In this document: piece by piece, positions 38,932-49,523 of the stretch | Layout of the letters: the number at the start of each line of letters is the position of its first letter | How positions within the stretch are numbered: the first letter of the stretch is position 1 | From: Billgrantia ethanolica | GTDB lineage: Bacteria; Pseudomonadota; Gammaproteobacteria; Pseudomonadales; Halomonadaceae | Length of the DNA stretch: 64,000 nucleotides | Direction: 5' to 3' | Assembly (NCBI RefSeq): GCF_021404305.1 | Contig: NZ_JABFTX010000002.1 | Coordinates: 62,001-126,000 of the forward strand | Made by a program: the position numbers and the translations under genes | The notes under the pieces: model-generated | The model's input: only the letters and a program-made list of their open reading frames with translations | Told to the model about the DNA's origin: nothing | Database searches by the model: none

Positions 38932-39666
38932 TTAACGGCTTGGGAGAGCGTTGCGGGCCTTCACCAGTCCGGCGGTGATGGCACGGGAAAGCCCAGGTGC
39001 AACCGGCGTCAGCAGTATCCAGGGCGCGACGATCAGGTTGATCATCAGCGCCGCGAAGAAGACGTCGCTGAACCAGTGGGCGCCGCTGAGAATGCGCGGG
39101 GCGCTGAGCAGCACGGCAAAAACGGCGCTGACCAGCATCACCCTGAGGCCGGCGAAGCGCCACATGAAGGCGGTGAAGAGGAACAGGTTCACGCCATGGT
39201 CGCCGGGAAAGCTGCTGCCCGAGCTGTCCTTGGTCGAGAAGTCGACCATCTCCGTGATCAGGTTCACGTTATCGTAAACCACCGTGGGGCTGGGGTGCGT
39301 GTAGGGCACCACCATGCGGAAGCCCTGGGCGATGAACACCGCGGTCAACAGCATGGTGATACCGATGCCGCCCCAGCGCAGCATGCGATGGGTGGGGTCG
39401 GGGTCGCGGCTGATGGCCCACAGGTAAATTGCCAGCAGGATCATCAAGCTGACCACGTCGAACAGACGGTTGTTCACCGCCGCCACGAACAGCACCCAGG
39501 TCTCGTTGTCCTCGGTCAGCCAGGCGTTGGTAGCGAAGAATACTGCATCGTCCAGCTCGGTCCAGAACATCAGGCCGGGGGACAGCCAGGACCACACCAG
39601 CAGGGCGCCCAGCAAGTTGAAGACGAGAATGCGGCCAGGCGCGAAGGTCGGTTCGGTATGAGGCAT
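38932..39666 (-). CDS. PAP2-family membrane phosphatase
   Basis: About six membrane helices over 244 residues. The acid phosphatase motifs are partly visible: SSFPGDHGVNLFLF (the PSGH-like second motif with catalytic His) and SGAHWFSDVFFAAL (third motif, His and Asp). This fits the lipid phosphatase PAP2 group, which acts on undecaprenyl or lipid A phosphates. ATG at 39666 (MPHTEP) is chosen, without a strong ribosome site; ATG at 39702 is an alternative. The upstream reading runs into the MITE-like repeat. Confidence 0.82.
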   Translation of the reverse strand: MPHTEPTFAPGRILVFNLLGALLVWSWLSPGLMFWTELDDAVFFATNAWLTEDNETWVLFVAAVNNRLFDVVSLMILLAIYLWAISRDPDPTHRMLRWGGIGITMLLTAVFIAQGFRMVVPYTHPSPTVVYDNVNLITEMVDFSTKDSSGSSFPGDHGVNLFLFTAFMWRFAGLRVMLVSAVFAVLLSAPRILSGAHWFSDVFFAALMINLIVAPWILLTPVAPGLSRAITAGLVKARNALPSR

Positions 39667-39756
39667 GAGGGCATCGGCACGGTTGATGGTCGATGCCCCC
39701 ATTCTAGGGGAAAGCTGCGTTGCAGAACAGCGTTCCCTAATGCTCACGGTATTTGA

Positions 39757-39913
39757 GGAAATGCTGCACAAATTGACGAGCGAGATGAAGCGCAAGGCGC
39801 ACGGAGCACAGGAACCGGAGCATATGGGGTATATGTGAGGATTCCGACGGTCCGACGCTTCGGCACCGCGCAACGCAGCGATTCGCTCGCGCAGGTATTT
39901 GTGCTGTGTTTCC
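39757..39913 (-). repeat. MITE-like element, copy 2 (inverted)
   Basis: Reverse complement of the element at 38228-38387. Its ends form an inverted repeat of about 19 bp: GAGGAAATGCTGCACAAAT on one side against AGGGAAACACAGCACAAAT on the other, 14 of 19 equal. It abuts the hbdH stop codon. With copy 1 it brackets 1.4 kb holding the META lipoprotein and PAP2 genes. Confidence 0.8.
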
Positions 39914-40696
39914 CTATTGCATGTACCAGCCGTGGCTGGCCACCACCGACTGCCCGGTCAGCGCCGCACTGGGGAAGGCCGCCAGGTGCAGCGCCAGCTC
40001 GGCGATATCCTCCAGGGTGGTGAATTCTCCGTCGACGGTGTCCTTGAGCATCACGTCGCGTATCACCGCCTCTTCGGAAATGCCCAGTGCTTCCGCCTGC
40101 TCGGGAATCTGTCGCTCCACCAAGGGCGTGCGCACGAAGCCGGGGCAAATCATGTTGGCCCGTACCCGATGTTTCGCCCCTTCCTTGGCCACGGTGCGGC
40201 AAAGCCCCAGCAAGCCATGCTTGGCCGCCACGTAGGGCGCCTTCAGCGGCGAGGCGAGCTTGCTGTGCACCGAGCCCATGTAGATCAGGCAGCCGCCGCG
40301 CTCCTGGCGGTACATCTGACGCAGGGCCGCGCTGGTGACCAGGAAGGCGCCGTCCAGATGCACCGCCAGCACCTTGCGCCAGTCGGCGAAGGTCAGGCTA
40401 TGCAGCGGGGCGATATGCTGGATGCCGGCGTTGGCAATGACGATGTCCAGGCCACCCCACTCGGCGACGATTCGCTCGACGCCGGCATTGACCGCTGCCT
40501 CGTCGGTCACGTCCATGGTCAGCGCCATTGCCTGACCGCCGCTGGCGCGGATCTCTGCCACCGTGGCTTCGGCGGCGGCCAGGTCGAGATCGGCCACTGC
40601 CACTCTCGCCCCTTCGCCGGCATAGCGTTCGGCAATGGCGCGTCCTATGCCGCCTGCCGCCCCGGTGATCAGGGCCGTCTTGTCGGTCAGTTGCAT
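39914..40696 (-). CDS. hbdH: 3-hydroxybutyrate dehydrogenase
   Basis: Short-chain dehydrogenase oxidising 3-hydroxybutyrate to acetoacetate with NAD+. Cofactor motif [10 protein letters not shown], then NAGIQH and the catalytic Ser and Tyr/Lys (YVAAKHG). The [14 protein letters not shown] and the C-terminal SHGWYMQ are typical of the PHB-linked group. 260 residues. It is 21 bp downstream of the TRAP large permease gene, so uptake and first oxidation step share an operon. The MITE-like copy 2 follows the stop. Confidence 0.92.
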   Translation of the reverse strand: MQLTDKTALITGAAGGIGRAIAERYAGEGARVAVADLDLAAAEATVAEIRASGGQAMALTMDVTDEAAVNAGVERIVAEWGGLDIVIANAGIQHIAPLHSLTFADWRKVLAVHLDGAFLVTSAALRQMYRQERGGCLIYMGSVHSKLASPLKAPYVAAKHGLLGLCRTVAKEGAKHRVRANMICPGFVRTPLVERQIPEQAEALGISEEAVIRDVMLKDTVDGEFTTLEDIAELALHLAAFPSAALTGQSVVASHGWYMQ

Positions 40697-40717
40697 GTCT
40701 TTCTCCTTGTCGAAATG

Positions 40718-42088
40718 TCAGCGACCGCCATAGATCTCGTTGGGCAGCCAGGTTGCCAGCGGGGCGAAGAAGAACACCAGTAATAGCCCGATCAACTGGA
40801 TGGCCACGAAAGGCGCCACGCCCAGGTAGATGTCACGGGTGGTGATGCCTGGCGGACAGACCCCCTTGATGTAGAACAGCGCGAAGCCCACCGGCGGCGT
40901 CAGGAACGAGGTCTGTAGGCAGATGGCGAACAGCATGGCGAACCACAGCGGGTCGACCCCCAGGCTGAACACCACCGGAGCGACCAGCGGCAGGATGATC
41001 AGTGTGATCTCCACCCAGTCGAGGAAGAAGCCCAGCAGGAACACCACCAGCAGGATGGTCAGCACGATGCCGGTTTCGCTGAAAGGCAGCCCGGTGAGAG
41101 CCAGGCGCACCACGTCGTCGCCACCCAGGCCCCGCAGTACGGCGGCAAACACCGTGGCACCGATGAAGATGGCGAAGATGAAGGCGGTTGTGCGGCTGGT
41201 CTGGTAGAGCGCATGACGCAGGGTTGCCAGATTCAGCCTGCGATTGAACAGCGCCAGCAGCATGGCGCCCAGCGCGCCCACCGCCGAGGCCTCGGTGGTG
41301 GTGGCGAAGCCGGTGAAGATCGAACCGAGTACGGCGAGTATCAGCCCCAGTGGCGGTAGCACGGCGATGAACACCTGCAGGAACGCCCGGGCATCGAGCG
41401 GCTGGCGATCCTTGGGCGCGGGCGCCAGGTCCTTCTTCAGGTAGGCGGCGATCAGGATGAAGGCGATGTACATCACCCCCAGCATCACGCCGGGAACCAG
41501 TGCGGCCATGAACAGGCGCCCTACTGAGGCGTCGGAGGTGCCCATGCGGTCGGCCATCAGCACCAGCATGATGCTGGGAGGCACCAGGATACCGAGGGTG
41601 CCCACCGAGCAGGCGGTGCCTACCGCCAACGACTTGTTGTACTGGGCGCGCATCATCGGCCCCAGTGAGAGCATGCCCAGCAGCACTACCGAGGCCCCGA
41701 CGATACCGGTGGAGGCGGCCAGCAATACACCGACGATGACCACCGTGACGGCATAGCCGCCGCGCAGCCCGCCGAGGACCCTCACCAGCGAGTTCATCAG
41801 TCGCTCGGCAATGCCCGAGCGGTCGAGCATGATGCCCATGAAGATGAACAGCGGTAGTGCCACCATCAGCTCGTTGGCGACGATGCCGTAGATGCGACGG
41901 TCGAGTACACCGATGGTGCCGCCCCAGGAGAACCACAGGTCGGCGGCCACGTGCTCCACCAGCACATGACCGATCACGGCAAAGGCGAAGCCCACGCCGG
42001 CCAGTGACCAGGCCACCGGGAAGCCCAGCAGCAGCAGGCTCATGAAGCTGGCGAACATCGCCAGCACGAGAAGTTGTTCCAGTCCCAT
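40718..42088 (-). CDS. dctM: TRAP transporter large permease (DctM)
   Basis: Membrane channel part of a Na+-driven tripartite uptake system. About 12 helices over 456 residues with LLLGFPVAWSLAGVGF, MVALPLFIFMGIML, GTLGILVPPSIMLVLMAD and GFFLDWVEITLIILPL. It lies between dctQ and hbdH on the minus strand. The long form with a large substrate-binding partner resembles the 2-oxoacid/chloroaromatic-type TRAP group. Substrate is most likely 3-hydroxybutyrate or a related monocarboxylate, inferred from hbdH. Confidence 0.93.
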   Translation of the reverse strand: MGLEQLLVLAMFASFMSLLLLGFPVAWSLAGVGFAFAVIGHVLVEHVAADLWFSWGGTIGVLDRRIYGIVANELMVALPLFIFMGIMLDRSGIAERLMNSLVRVLGGLRGGYAVTVVIVGVLLAASTGIVGASVVLLGMLSLGPMMRAQYNKSLAVGTACSVGTLGILVPPSIMLVLMADRMGTSDASVGRLFMAALVPGVMLGVMYIAFILIAAYLKKDLAPAPKDRQPLDARAFLQVFIAVLPPLGLILAVLGSIFTGFATTTEASAVGALGAMLLALFNRRLNLATLRHALYQTSRTTAFIFAIFIGATVFAAVLRGLGGDDVVRLALTGLPFSETGIVLTILLVVFLLGFFLDWVEITLIILPLVAPVVFSLGVDPLWFAMLFAICLQTSFLTPPVGFALFYIKGVCPPGITTRDIYLGVAPFVAIQLIGLLLVFFFAPLATWLPNEIYGGR

Positions 42089-42136
42089 AGTCGATCTCTT
42101 CTGGTGAACGTGGCGTCTTTCAGCTCGGCGCGGCGG

Positions 42137-42730
42137 CTATTGCCGCGGAGTCGTCTTGTGGATGCGCCGGGGGAAGCCGAACAGCAGTGTGCTGCAGCGC
42201 AACACGCGCGAGAACAGCGCCACCGCCACCAGCGTCAGGCCGATGGGAATCAGGGTCTTGATGATGAAGCGATAGGGCAGGCCGCTGGGGGCCTGGGAGC
42301 GCTCTCCACGCAGCCAGGAGCGGTAACCGTACTGGTACAGCTGCTCCACCATCAGATAGAGGACCGGCAGGGCCAGCAGCACGATGGCCAGCAGTTCGAT
42401 CCAGGCCTGGGTTCGCAGCGAGAATTTTTCACGGATCACGTCGACCCGCACGTGATCGTCGCTGACCACGGCATAGGCCAGGGTCAGGATCATGGTGGCG
42501 CCGAACAGGTGCCAGGAGAGCTCTTCGACGGCGATGGAGCCGCGGCCGAGGATGAAACGGTTGACCACGTTGGTCAGCACCACCGCCAGGGTGGCCAGCC
42601 ACAGCCAGGAGATGGCCCGGCCGAACAGCAGGATGGCCATGTCAAGGCGATAGCTGAGACGGTTGGTGGGTAGCTCCGACGGCGTGGAGTGGCCCTCCGG
42701 CGCCGGGGTCGCCGAGTCATGGATGCTCAT
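42137..42730 (-). CDS. dctQ: TRAP transporter small permease (DctQ)
   Basis: Four helices over 197 residues: ISWLWLATLAVVLTNVVNRFILG, SWHLFGATMILTLAYAVV, WIELLAIVLLALPVLYLMV and IKTLIPIGLTLVAVALFSRVL. The family pair D-x-H-V-R-V-D (DDHVRVDVIREKFS) is present. About 35 hydrophilic residues precede helix 1. It lies 48 bp before dctM; upstream is a strong hairpin after dctP. Confidence 0.9.
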   Translation of the reverse strand: MSIHDSATPAPEGHSTPSELPTNRLSYRLDMAILLFGRAISWLWLATLAVVLTNVVNRFILGRGSIAVEELSWHLFGATMILTLAYAVVSDDHVRVDVIREKFSLRTQAWIELLAIVLLALPVLYLMVEQLYQYGYRSWLRGERSQAPSGLPYRFIIKTLIPIGLTLVAVALFSRVLRCSTLLFGFPRRIHKTTPRQ

Positions 42731-42818
42731 GGGTAACTCCGGGGGTCAGGAAGTCAGACGGCCGCCGCTTGCTGGCGGCGACCGGTGCTGGGGTGCCAGG
42801 AGGCATCGAGAACCGCCC

Positions 42819-42847
42819 GAAGCGGTGAGCGGCAGGCTCACCGCTTC
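42819..42847 (-). other. 12-bp hairpin between dctP and dctQ
   Basis: GAAGCGGTGAGC, loop of 5, GCTCACCGCTTC: a perfect 12-bp stem 14 bp after the dctP stop, not followed by a T-run. In binding-protein operons such hairpins protect the upstream mRNA and raise binding protein over permease levels; that role is inferred here. Confidence 0.7.
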
Positions 42848-42860
42848 GATTGGTCTGCTC

Positions 42861-43967
42861 TCAGTCCTCGATATTTTCCGGCGCGTAGTAGGAGCGCGGC
42901 AGGTGGCCCTTGACGTGCCAGTTGCCGTGCAGCTTCATGAACTCCTGCTGGCTCTCGAGCACGCGAGCGAACATCTCGTTCTCCCCGGCAATCTCGGCCT
43001 GCACCTCGTTGGTTACGCGGCGAAGTTCGCCAAGGATCTCGTCGGGAAGCACCTGGGCGTTGACGCCTTCTTCCTCGAAGTCACGCAGCGCCTTGGGGTT
43101 TTCGATTTCGCTCTCGGAGTAGCCGTAGAGCGTGGCGGCGCGGCAACCCATGTCGATCAGTGCCTGGGTCTGCGGCTCGAGTGCGTCCCAGCTGTCATTG
43201 TTGACCAGCAGGTGAGCGGTGGTGAAGGTCTGGTGCCAGCCCGGCAGCACGTAGTTCTGCACGATTTCCTGCATGCCCAGGATGCGGTCCACCGCCGGCG
43301 CGGAGAACTCCATGGCGTCGATAGTGCCGCGCTCCATGGCCTGGTAGAGTTCGCCGCCTGGGATCATGGTCACGGAAGCGCCCAGGCGTTCCAGTACGCG
43401 TCCACCGATACCGGCGAAGCGGATACGCAGACCGTCGATCTGATCGAGATCCTCCAGCGGCTCGGCGAACCAGCCAGCCGCTTCCGGACCGATCATGCTG
43501 CACAGCAGCGGCTTGACGTTGTACTCCTCGTAGATCTCCTCGAGCAGCTCGGCTCCGCCACCGAAGTAGTGCCATGCCAGATAGGCGGGCGGCTCCATAC
43601 CGAAAGGAGCGCCGGCAAACAGCGGCAGGGCGGGTATGCTGCCCTGGTCGTAGCCTACCCAGGTGAAGCCGGCGTCGTAGCGGCCCTCGGAGACGGCATC
43701 GAGGATCTCGAATGGCGGGATCAGCTCGCCCGGCTCGTAGTAACGCAGGTTGATGTTGCCTCCGGAAGCCTGCTCCAGCGATTCGCTGAGGAAGCGCATC
43801 GGGGTACTAAGGCCAACCAGGTGCGAGGGGAAGGCAAGGGGGACTTGCCAGCGCACCCGCTCCTGGGCTTCGGCTGTGCTGGCGGCGGTGGCACCGATCA
43901 TCAGGCTGGCGGTGGCAACGCCGAGAGTGAGCGGGCGAAGGCGAGTGGCGAGAGACGTGAACGACAT
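42861..43967 (-). CDS. dctP: TRAP transporter substrate-binding protein (DctP type)
   Basis: Periplasmic receptor with a signal peptide cut near STAEA|QERVRW. The mature part (about 335 residues) has LAFPSHLVGLSTPM, DAGFTWVGYDQGS, GLRIRFAGIGGRVLERLGA (the conserved Arg that binds a carboxylate) and ERGTIDAMEFSAP. This is close to the TakP-like 2-oxoacid receptors. AAGGAG precedes ATG 43967. It is the first gene after a sigma-54 promoter and a pair of activator sites. Confidence 0.92.
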   Translation of the reverse strand: MSFTSLATRLRPLTLGVATASLMIGATAASTAEAQERVRWQVPLAFPSHLVGLSTPMRFLSESLEQASGGNINLRYYEPGELIPPFEILDAVSEGRYDAGFTWVGYDQGSIPALPLFAGAPFGMEPPAYLAWHYFGGGAELLEEIYEEYNVKPLLCSMIGPEAAGWFAEPLEDLDQIDGLRIRFAGIGGRVLERLGASVTMIPGGELYQAMERGTIDAMEFSAPAVDRILGMQEIVQNYVLPGWHQTFTTAHLLVNNDSWDALEPQTQALIDMGCRAATLYGYSESEIENPKALRDFEEEGVNAQVLPDEILGELRRVTNEVQAEIAGENEMFARVLESQQEFMKLHGNWHVKGHLPRSYYAPENIED

Positions 43968-44092
43968 GTTGGCTCCTTGTGCTTTGTTGTCGGCGCAGCG
44001 CTTTAGATTGGCGCTGTCGTTGCAGCCATGTGACTCGATGTGTCGCGGCTGGCCGCGACGTCGCGTCAAGGTATGACGCGTGACGACGTCAT

Positions 44093-44108
44093 TGCACGCT
44101 TCATGCCA
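44093..44108 (-). promoter_or_regulatory. Sigma-54 promoter of the dctPQM-hbdH operon
   Basis: Minus strand TGGCATG-AAGC-GTGCA. The invariant GG (-24) and GC (-12) are 10 bp apart, with two mismatches to TGGCACG-N4-TTGCA. It lies about 115 bp before the dctP ATG and next to a sigma-54 activator gene. Confidence 0.78.
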
Positions 44109-44172
44109 CTTCGGATAAAACATTTAATTTCAATGGATTAGGTGTTGTCCGGAGGAGGTGGAATGGCGAGGA

Positions 44173-44190
44173 TGTCCGGATGACCGGACA
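44173..44190. promoter_or_regulatory. Activator site 1, TGTCCG-N6-CGGACA
   Basis: Perfect dyad TGTCCGGATGACCGGACA, about 65-80 bp upstream of the -24 element. A single half-site TGTCCGG lies at 44146-44152, closer to the promoter. Confidence 0.75.
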
Positions 44191-44232
44191 ATATTAGACC
44201 TTGGTGCAAAGTGATTCTGTCTGGAAATCCGG

Positions 44233-45645
44233 TCAGGTGTCCGTTTTTTCGGACATTCGCGAGAGCTTGTCGTACAGCACTGAGCGTGGAATGCCCAGCA
44301 TTCGCGCCGCCCGTGACTTGTTGCCAGCGCAGGCGGCCAAGGCGTTGTGCAGGGCATCCCGCTCGGCGGCGAGCACCACTTCGGCAAGCGGGCGTACCGC
44401 GGAGATAGGCGGGAGCTGAGGGTTTGTCATGGTGGTGTGGGGCAGGGCGGCGCGCAGCTCCGGCACGTCGATCACGCTGCAGGCCTCGTTCAGCGCCAGG
44501 GTCTGTTCCAGCACGTTGCGCAGCTCACGAATGTTGCCGGGCCAGATGTGGCGCTGCAGCAGTGCCACCGCCTCCGAGGTGATCTCGGCGCGCGGCTCGC
44601 CGCTTTCCGCGGCGATGCGGCCGAGCAGGGTCTCGCACAGGATGCCGAGATCGGCAAGGCGCTCGCGCAGTGGCGGCACCAGAATGCGCAGCACGTTGAG
44701 GCGATAATAAAGGTCGGAGCGGAAGCTGCCCTCTTCGACCATGGCTTCCAGGTCGCGGCTGGTGGCGGCAATCACGCGTACGTCGACACGCTTGATCTCG
44801 TTGGAGCCCAGCGGCTCCACTTCTCCCTCCTGCAGGGCGCGCAGCAGCTTGGCCTGCAGCGCCAAGGGCATGTCGCCGACTTCGTCGAGGAACAGGGTCC
44901 CGCCGTCGGCGAGCTGGAACTTGCCCTGGCGGGTGCGTTTGTCGGCGCCGGTGTAGGCGCCCGGCGCGACGCCGAAGAACTCTGCCTCGAGCAGGTTCTC
45001 GGGCACTGCGGCGACATTGACGGCAACGAAGGGACTGGCCCCCCGCGGTGAATCGCCGTGGATGGCTTGGGCAAGCACCTCCTTGCCGGTGCCGGTCTCG
45101 CCCAGCAGCAGCACCGGTGTGGCTCGTGCGGCGGCCAGGCGGGCACGACGCTTGACCTCGAGCACCGCAGGGCTGGCGCCGACGAAATCAGCCAGGGCAT
45201 AGCGCGAACCACGGCGTGCCAGGGCGCGGCGTGCCACCGCCAGGTCATGCTGCAGGCGACGGTACTTGCCGATCAGTGGGGTCAGCGGCTCCAGGTCGTC
45301 GAACACGATGAAGGCCACCGCACCGTTGACCCGGCCACTGACCGGGTCGTGCAGCGGCAACCGAGTGACCACCAACTGACGCGCCTGGTACTCCATGATA
45401 TCGAGCAGGATGGGCCGACCGCTGCGTACCACCTCGGGCATGCGGGTGTGCGGGATCACCTCGCCCACGGGACGGCCGATCACGCTGGCCGGGTCGTCGA
45501 TGCCCAGCAGCCTGCAGTAGCAGTCGTTGATCCAGATGAGGCGGCTCGCCTCGTCGACCAGAATCGCCCCGGCGCTGTTGCGCTCGAGCAGCGGAAACAG
45601 CGGACGTATCGCCTCGAGGGTCAAGCCTTGGCTCTGGCTGGCCAT
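44233..45645 (-). CDS. Sigma-54-dependent transcription activator with PAS domain
   Basis: 470 residues: N-terminal PAS domain (about 15-125; [24 protein letters not shown]), AAA+ domain with Walker A GETGTGKE, the GAYTGA loop (a GAFTGA variant that contacts sigma-54), Walker [11 protein letters not shown], and a Fis-type helix-turn-helix ([20 protein letters not shown]). No receiver domain, so it senses a small ligand or an internal state. GGGAGG precedes ATG 45645. It is the likely activator of the TRAP/hbdH operon next to it; one operator lies within its own 3' end. Confidence 0.9.
   Translation of the reverse strand: MASQSQGLTLEAIRPLFPLLERNSAGAILVDEASRLIWINDCYCRLLGIDDPASVIGRPVGEVIPHTRMPEVVRSGRPILLDIMEYQARQLVVTRLPLHDPVSGRVNGAVAFIVFDDLEPLTPLIGKYRRLQHDLAVARRALARRGSRYALADFVGASPAVLEVKRRARLAAARATPVLLLGETGTGKEVLAQAIHGDSPRGASPFVAVNVAAVPENLLEAEFFGVAPGAYTGADKRTRQGKFQLADGGTLFLDEVGDMPLALQAKLLRALQEGEVEPLGSNEIKRVDVRVIAATSRDLEAMVEEGSFRSDLYYRLNVLRILVPPLRERLADLGILCETLLGRIAAESGEPRAEITSEAVALLQRHIWPGNIRELRNVLEQTLALNEACSVIDVPELRAALPHTTMTNPQLPPISAVRPLAEVVLAAERDALHNALAACAGNKSRAARMLGIPRSVLYDKLSRMSEKTDT
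44238..44255. promoter_or_regulatory. Activator site 2, TGTCCG-N6-CGGACA
   Basis: TGTCCG-TTTTTT-CGGACA with the same arms and spacing as site 1, 65 bp further upstream. It lies in the last codons of the activator gene (44233-45645), so its arms are kept despite coding for the C-terminal end. Confidence 0.7.
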
Positions 45646-45678
45646 GCTGTTGTCCTCCCGAGGCATTCGTGTCATCTC

Positions 45679-45725
45679 CGGGCCGCTGAAAAGTCACCGC
45701 GCGGCGGTTTCGGGCCGCTGAAAAG

Positions 45726-45738
<13 letters not shown>
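45679..45738. repeat. 28-bp tandem duplication over the valS stop
   Basis: CGGGCCGCTGAAAAGTCAC followed by (C/A)GCGCGGCG occurs at 45679-45706 and again at 45711-45738, one mismatch apart. The second copy includes the last valS codons and stop. It looks like a local duplication; no function is evident. Confidence 0.8.
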
Positions 45739-48587
<2,849 letters not shown>

Positions 48588-48737
48588 GGGGCGTTCCGGG
48601 TCCAGAAATGATCGCCGCCGGGTCGTGGGGCCGGGCGGCGGGAAGTCGTCGAAAGCGTGCGAAAAATGGGCTCGATTATAGCGCGATGGGGCGCTTGACG
48701 TCAGCCTTGCCGCTCGGGGCTGATCCGGCAATAGGGC

Positions 48738-48870
48738 AGGGGGCGCCGGGGGTGTCAACGGGGCTGATCCGGGGGCAGGCCTACGAGGAGGCGCTGTGAA
48801 CCCATCCCTGGGCGCTACTTTTGCCATCCATGGCAAAAGACCTCCTCTTCGGCCTGCCCCCGGCGCCCCT
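48738..48870. repeat. Structured repeat with variable arms, copy 1
   Basis: The 69-bp core at 48782-48850 is identical to 49372-49440. Inside the core, GAGGAGG pairs with CCTCCTC and CTTTTGCCAT pairs with ATGGCAAAAG in a 10-bp hairpin. Outside, GGGGGCAGGCC and GGCCTGCCCCC form an 11-bp arm; pairing resumes further out (48738-48752 with 48862-48870) beyond an 18-bp insertion. It lies between holC and valS. Confidence 0.85.
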
Positions 48871-48882
48871 GGCTTGGCGGTA

Positions 48883-49323
48883 TTAGCCGCGTAGCTGATG
48901 CGCTTTGACGGGATAGCCGCGCTGCTTGTAGGTCTGCCAGCACTCGCGCTTGGCGACGAGCACCTGCTGGTGCTGGTTGATGATCTCGGCGACCCGCTCG
49001 AAGCGCGAGAACCACTCGGGGATGCCCGGGTCGAGGTTGAGCAGCGCCATGGGCGCTTCGGCGCTCGGCTCGGGCGGCTGTTCCCAGCCGATGGTCACCG
49101 CCACGCTCTCGGCCATCTCGCTGCCGAGCAGGGCGTGGGGCAGGTAGGCCTCGGGGCGGAAGGTCCACAGCCGCTCGTCGAGATCACTGGCCATGGCCTC
49201 GTCCTCGGCGTGCAGGTGCAGCCGGTAGCCCTTGCCGGCGATGGTCTCGGCCAGCCGGCAGGCGAAGTCGAGCCGTGCCTCGAGGGTTGTATCAGGCAAA
49301 ATGTAGAAGTCGACCTGGGTCAT
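48883..49323 (-). CDS. holC: DNA polymerase III chi subunit
   Basis: Clamp-loader accessory protein that binds SSB. The product starts MTQVDFYIL and shows [40 protein letters not shown] and the C-terminal [15 protein letters not shown]. 146 residues, near E. coli HolC (147). ATG at 49323 is chosen. It is flanked on both sides by the same structured repeat in direct orientation, so recombination between them could remove it. Confidence 0.92.
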   Translation of the reverse strand: MTQVDFYILPDTTLEARLDFACRLAETIAGKGYRLHLHAEDEAMASDLDERLWTFRPEAYLPHALLGSEMAESVAVTIGWEQPPEPSAEAPMALLNLDPGIPEWFSRFERVAEIINQHQQVLVAKRECWQTYKQRGYPVKAHQLRG

Positions 49324-49348
49324 GTGGACTCTCTGACCTCGGTGGCAG

Positions 49349-49460
49349 AGGGGCTTTGTCGGCGACAGGGTTACGAGGAGGCGCTGTGAACCCATCCCTG
49401 GGCGCTACTTTTGCCATCCATGGCAAAAGACCTCCTCTTCACCCTGTCCCCGACGCCCCT
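49349..49460. repeat. Structured repeat with variable arms, copy 2
   Basis: Same 69-bp core (49372-49440). The arms are GTCGGCGACAGGGT on the left and ACCCTGTCCCCGAC on the right, 13 of 14 paired, and continue as AGGGGC/GCCCCT after a 3-base bulge (TTT). The arm sequence differs from copy 1, but most changes are matched on the other side. It lies between ilvE and holC, 25 bp upstream of the holC start. Confidence 0.85.
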
Positions 49461-49523
49461 CTTCTAATGGCGTTACTAGCGAAGAATGGATTCCCGTCGT
49501 GAATGCAGCAGGGAATCCTTTTG

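Noticed and set aside
48588..48836. N-terminal extension of valS through the structured repeat
   Set aside because: The conserved start [11 protein letters not shown] is at 48587; the upstream frame reads through the palindrome and has no homology.
48883..49323. holC inside a composite transposon made by the two structured repeats
   Set aside because: The repeats are in direct orientation and encode nothing, and holC is a conserved gene at its usual place next to valS, so cargo status is unlikely.
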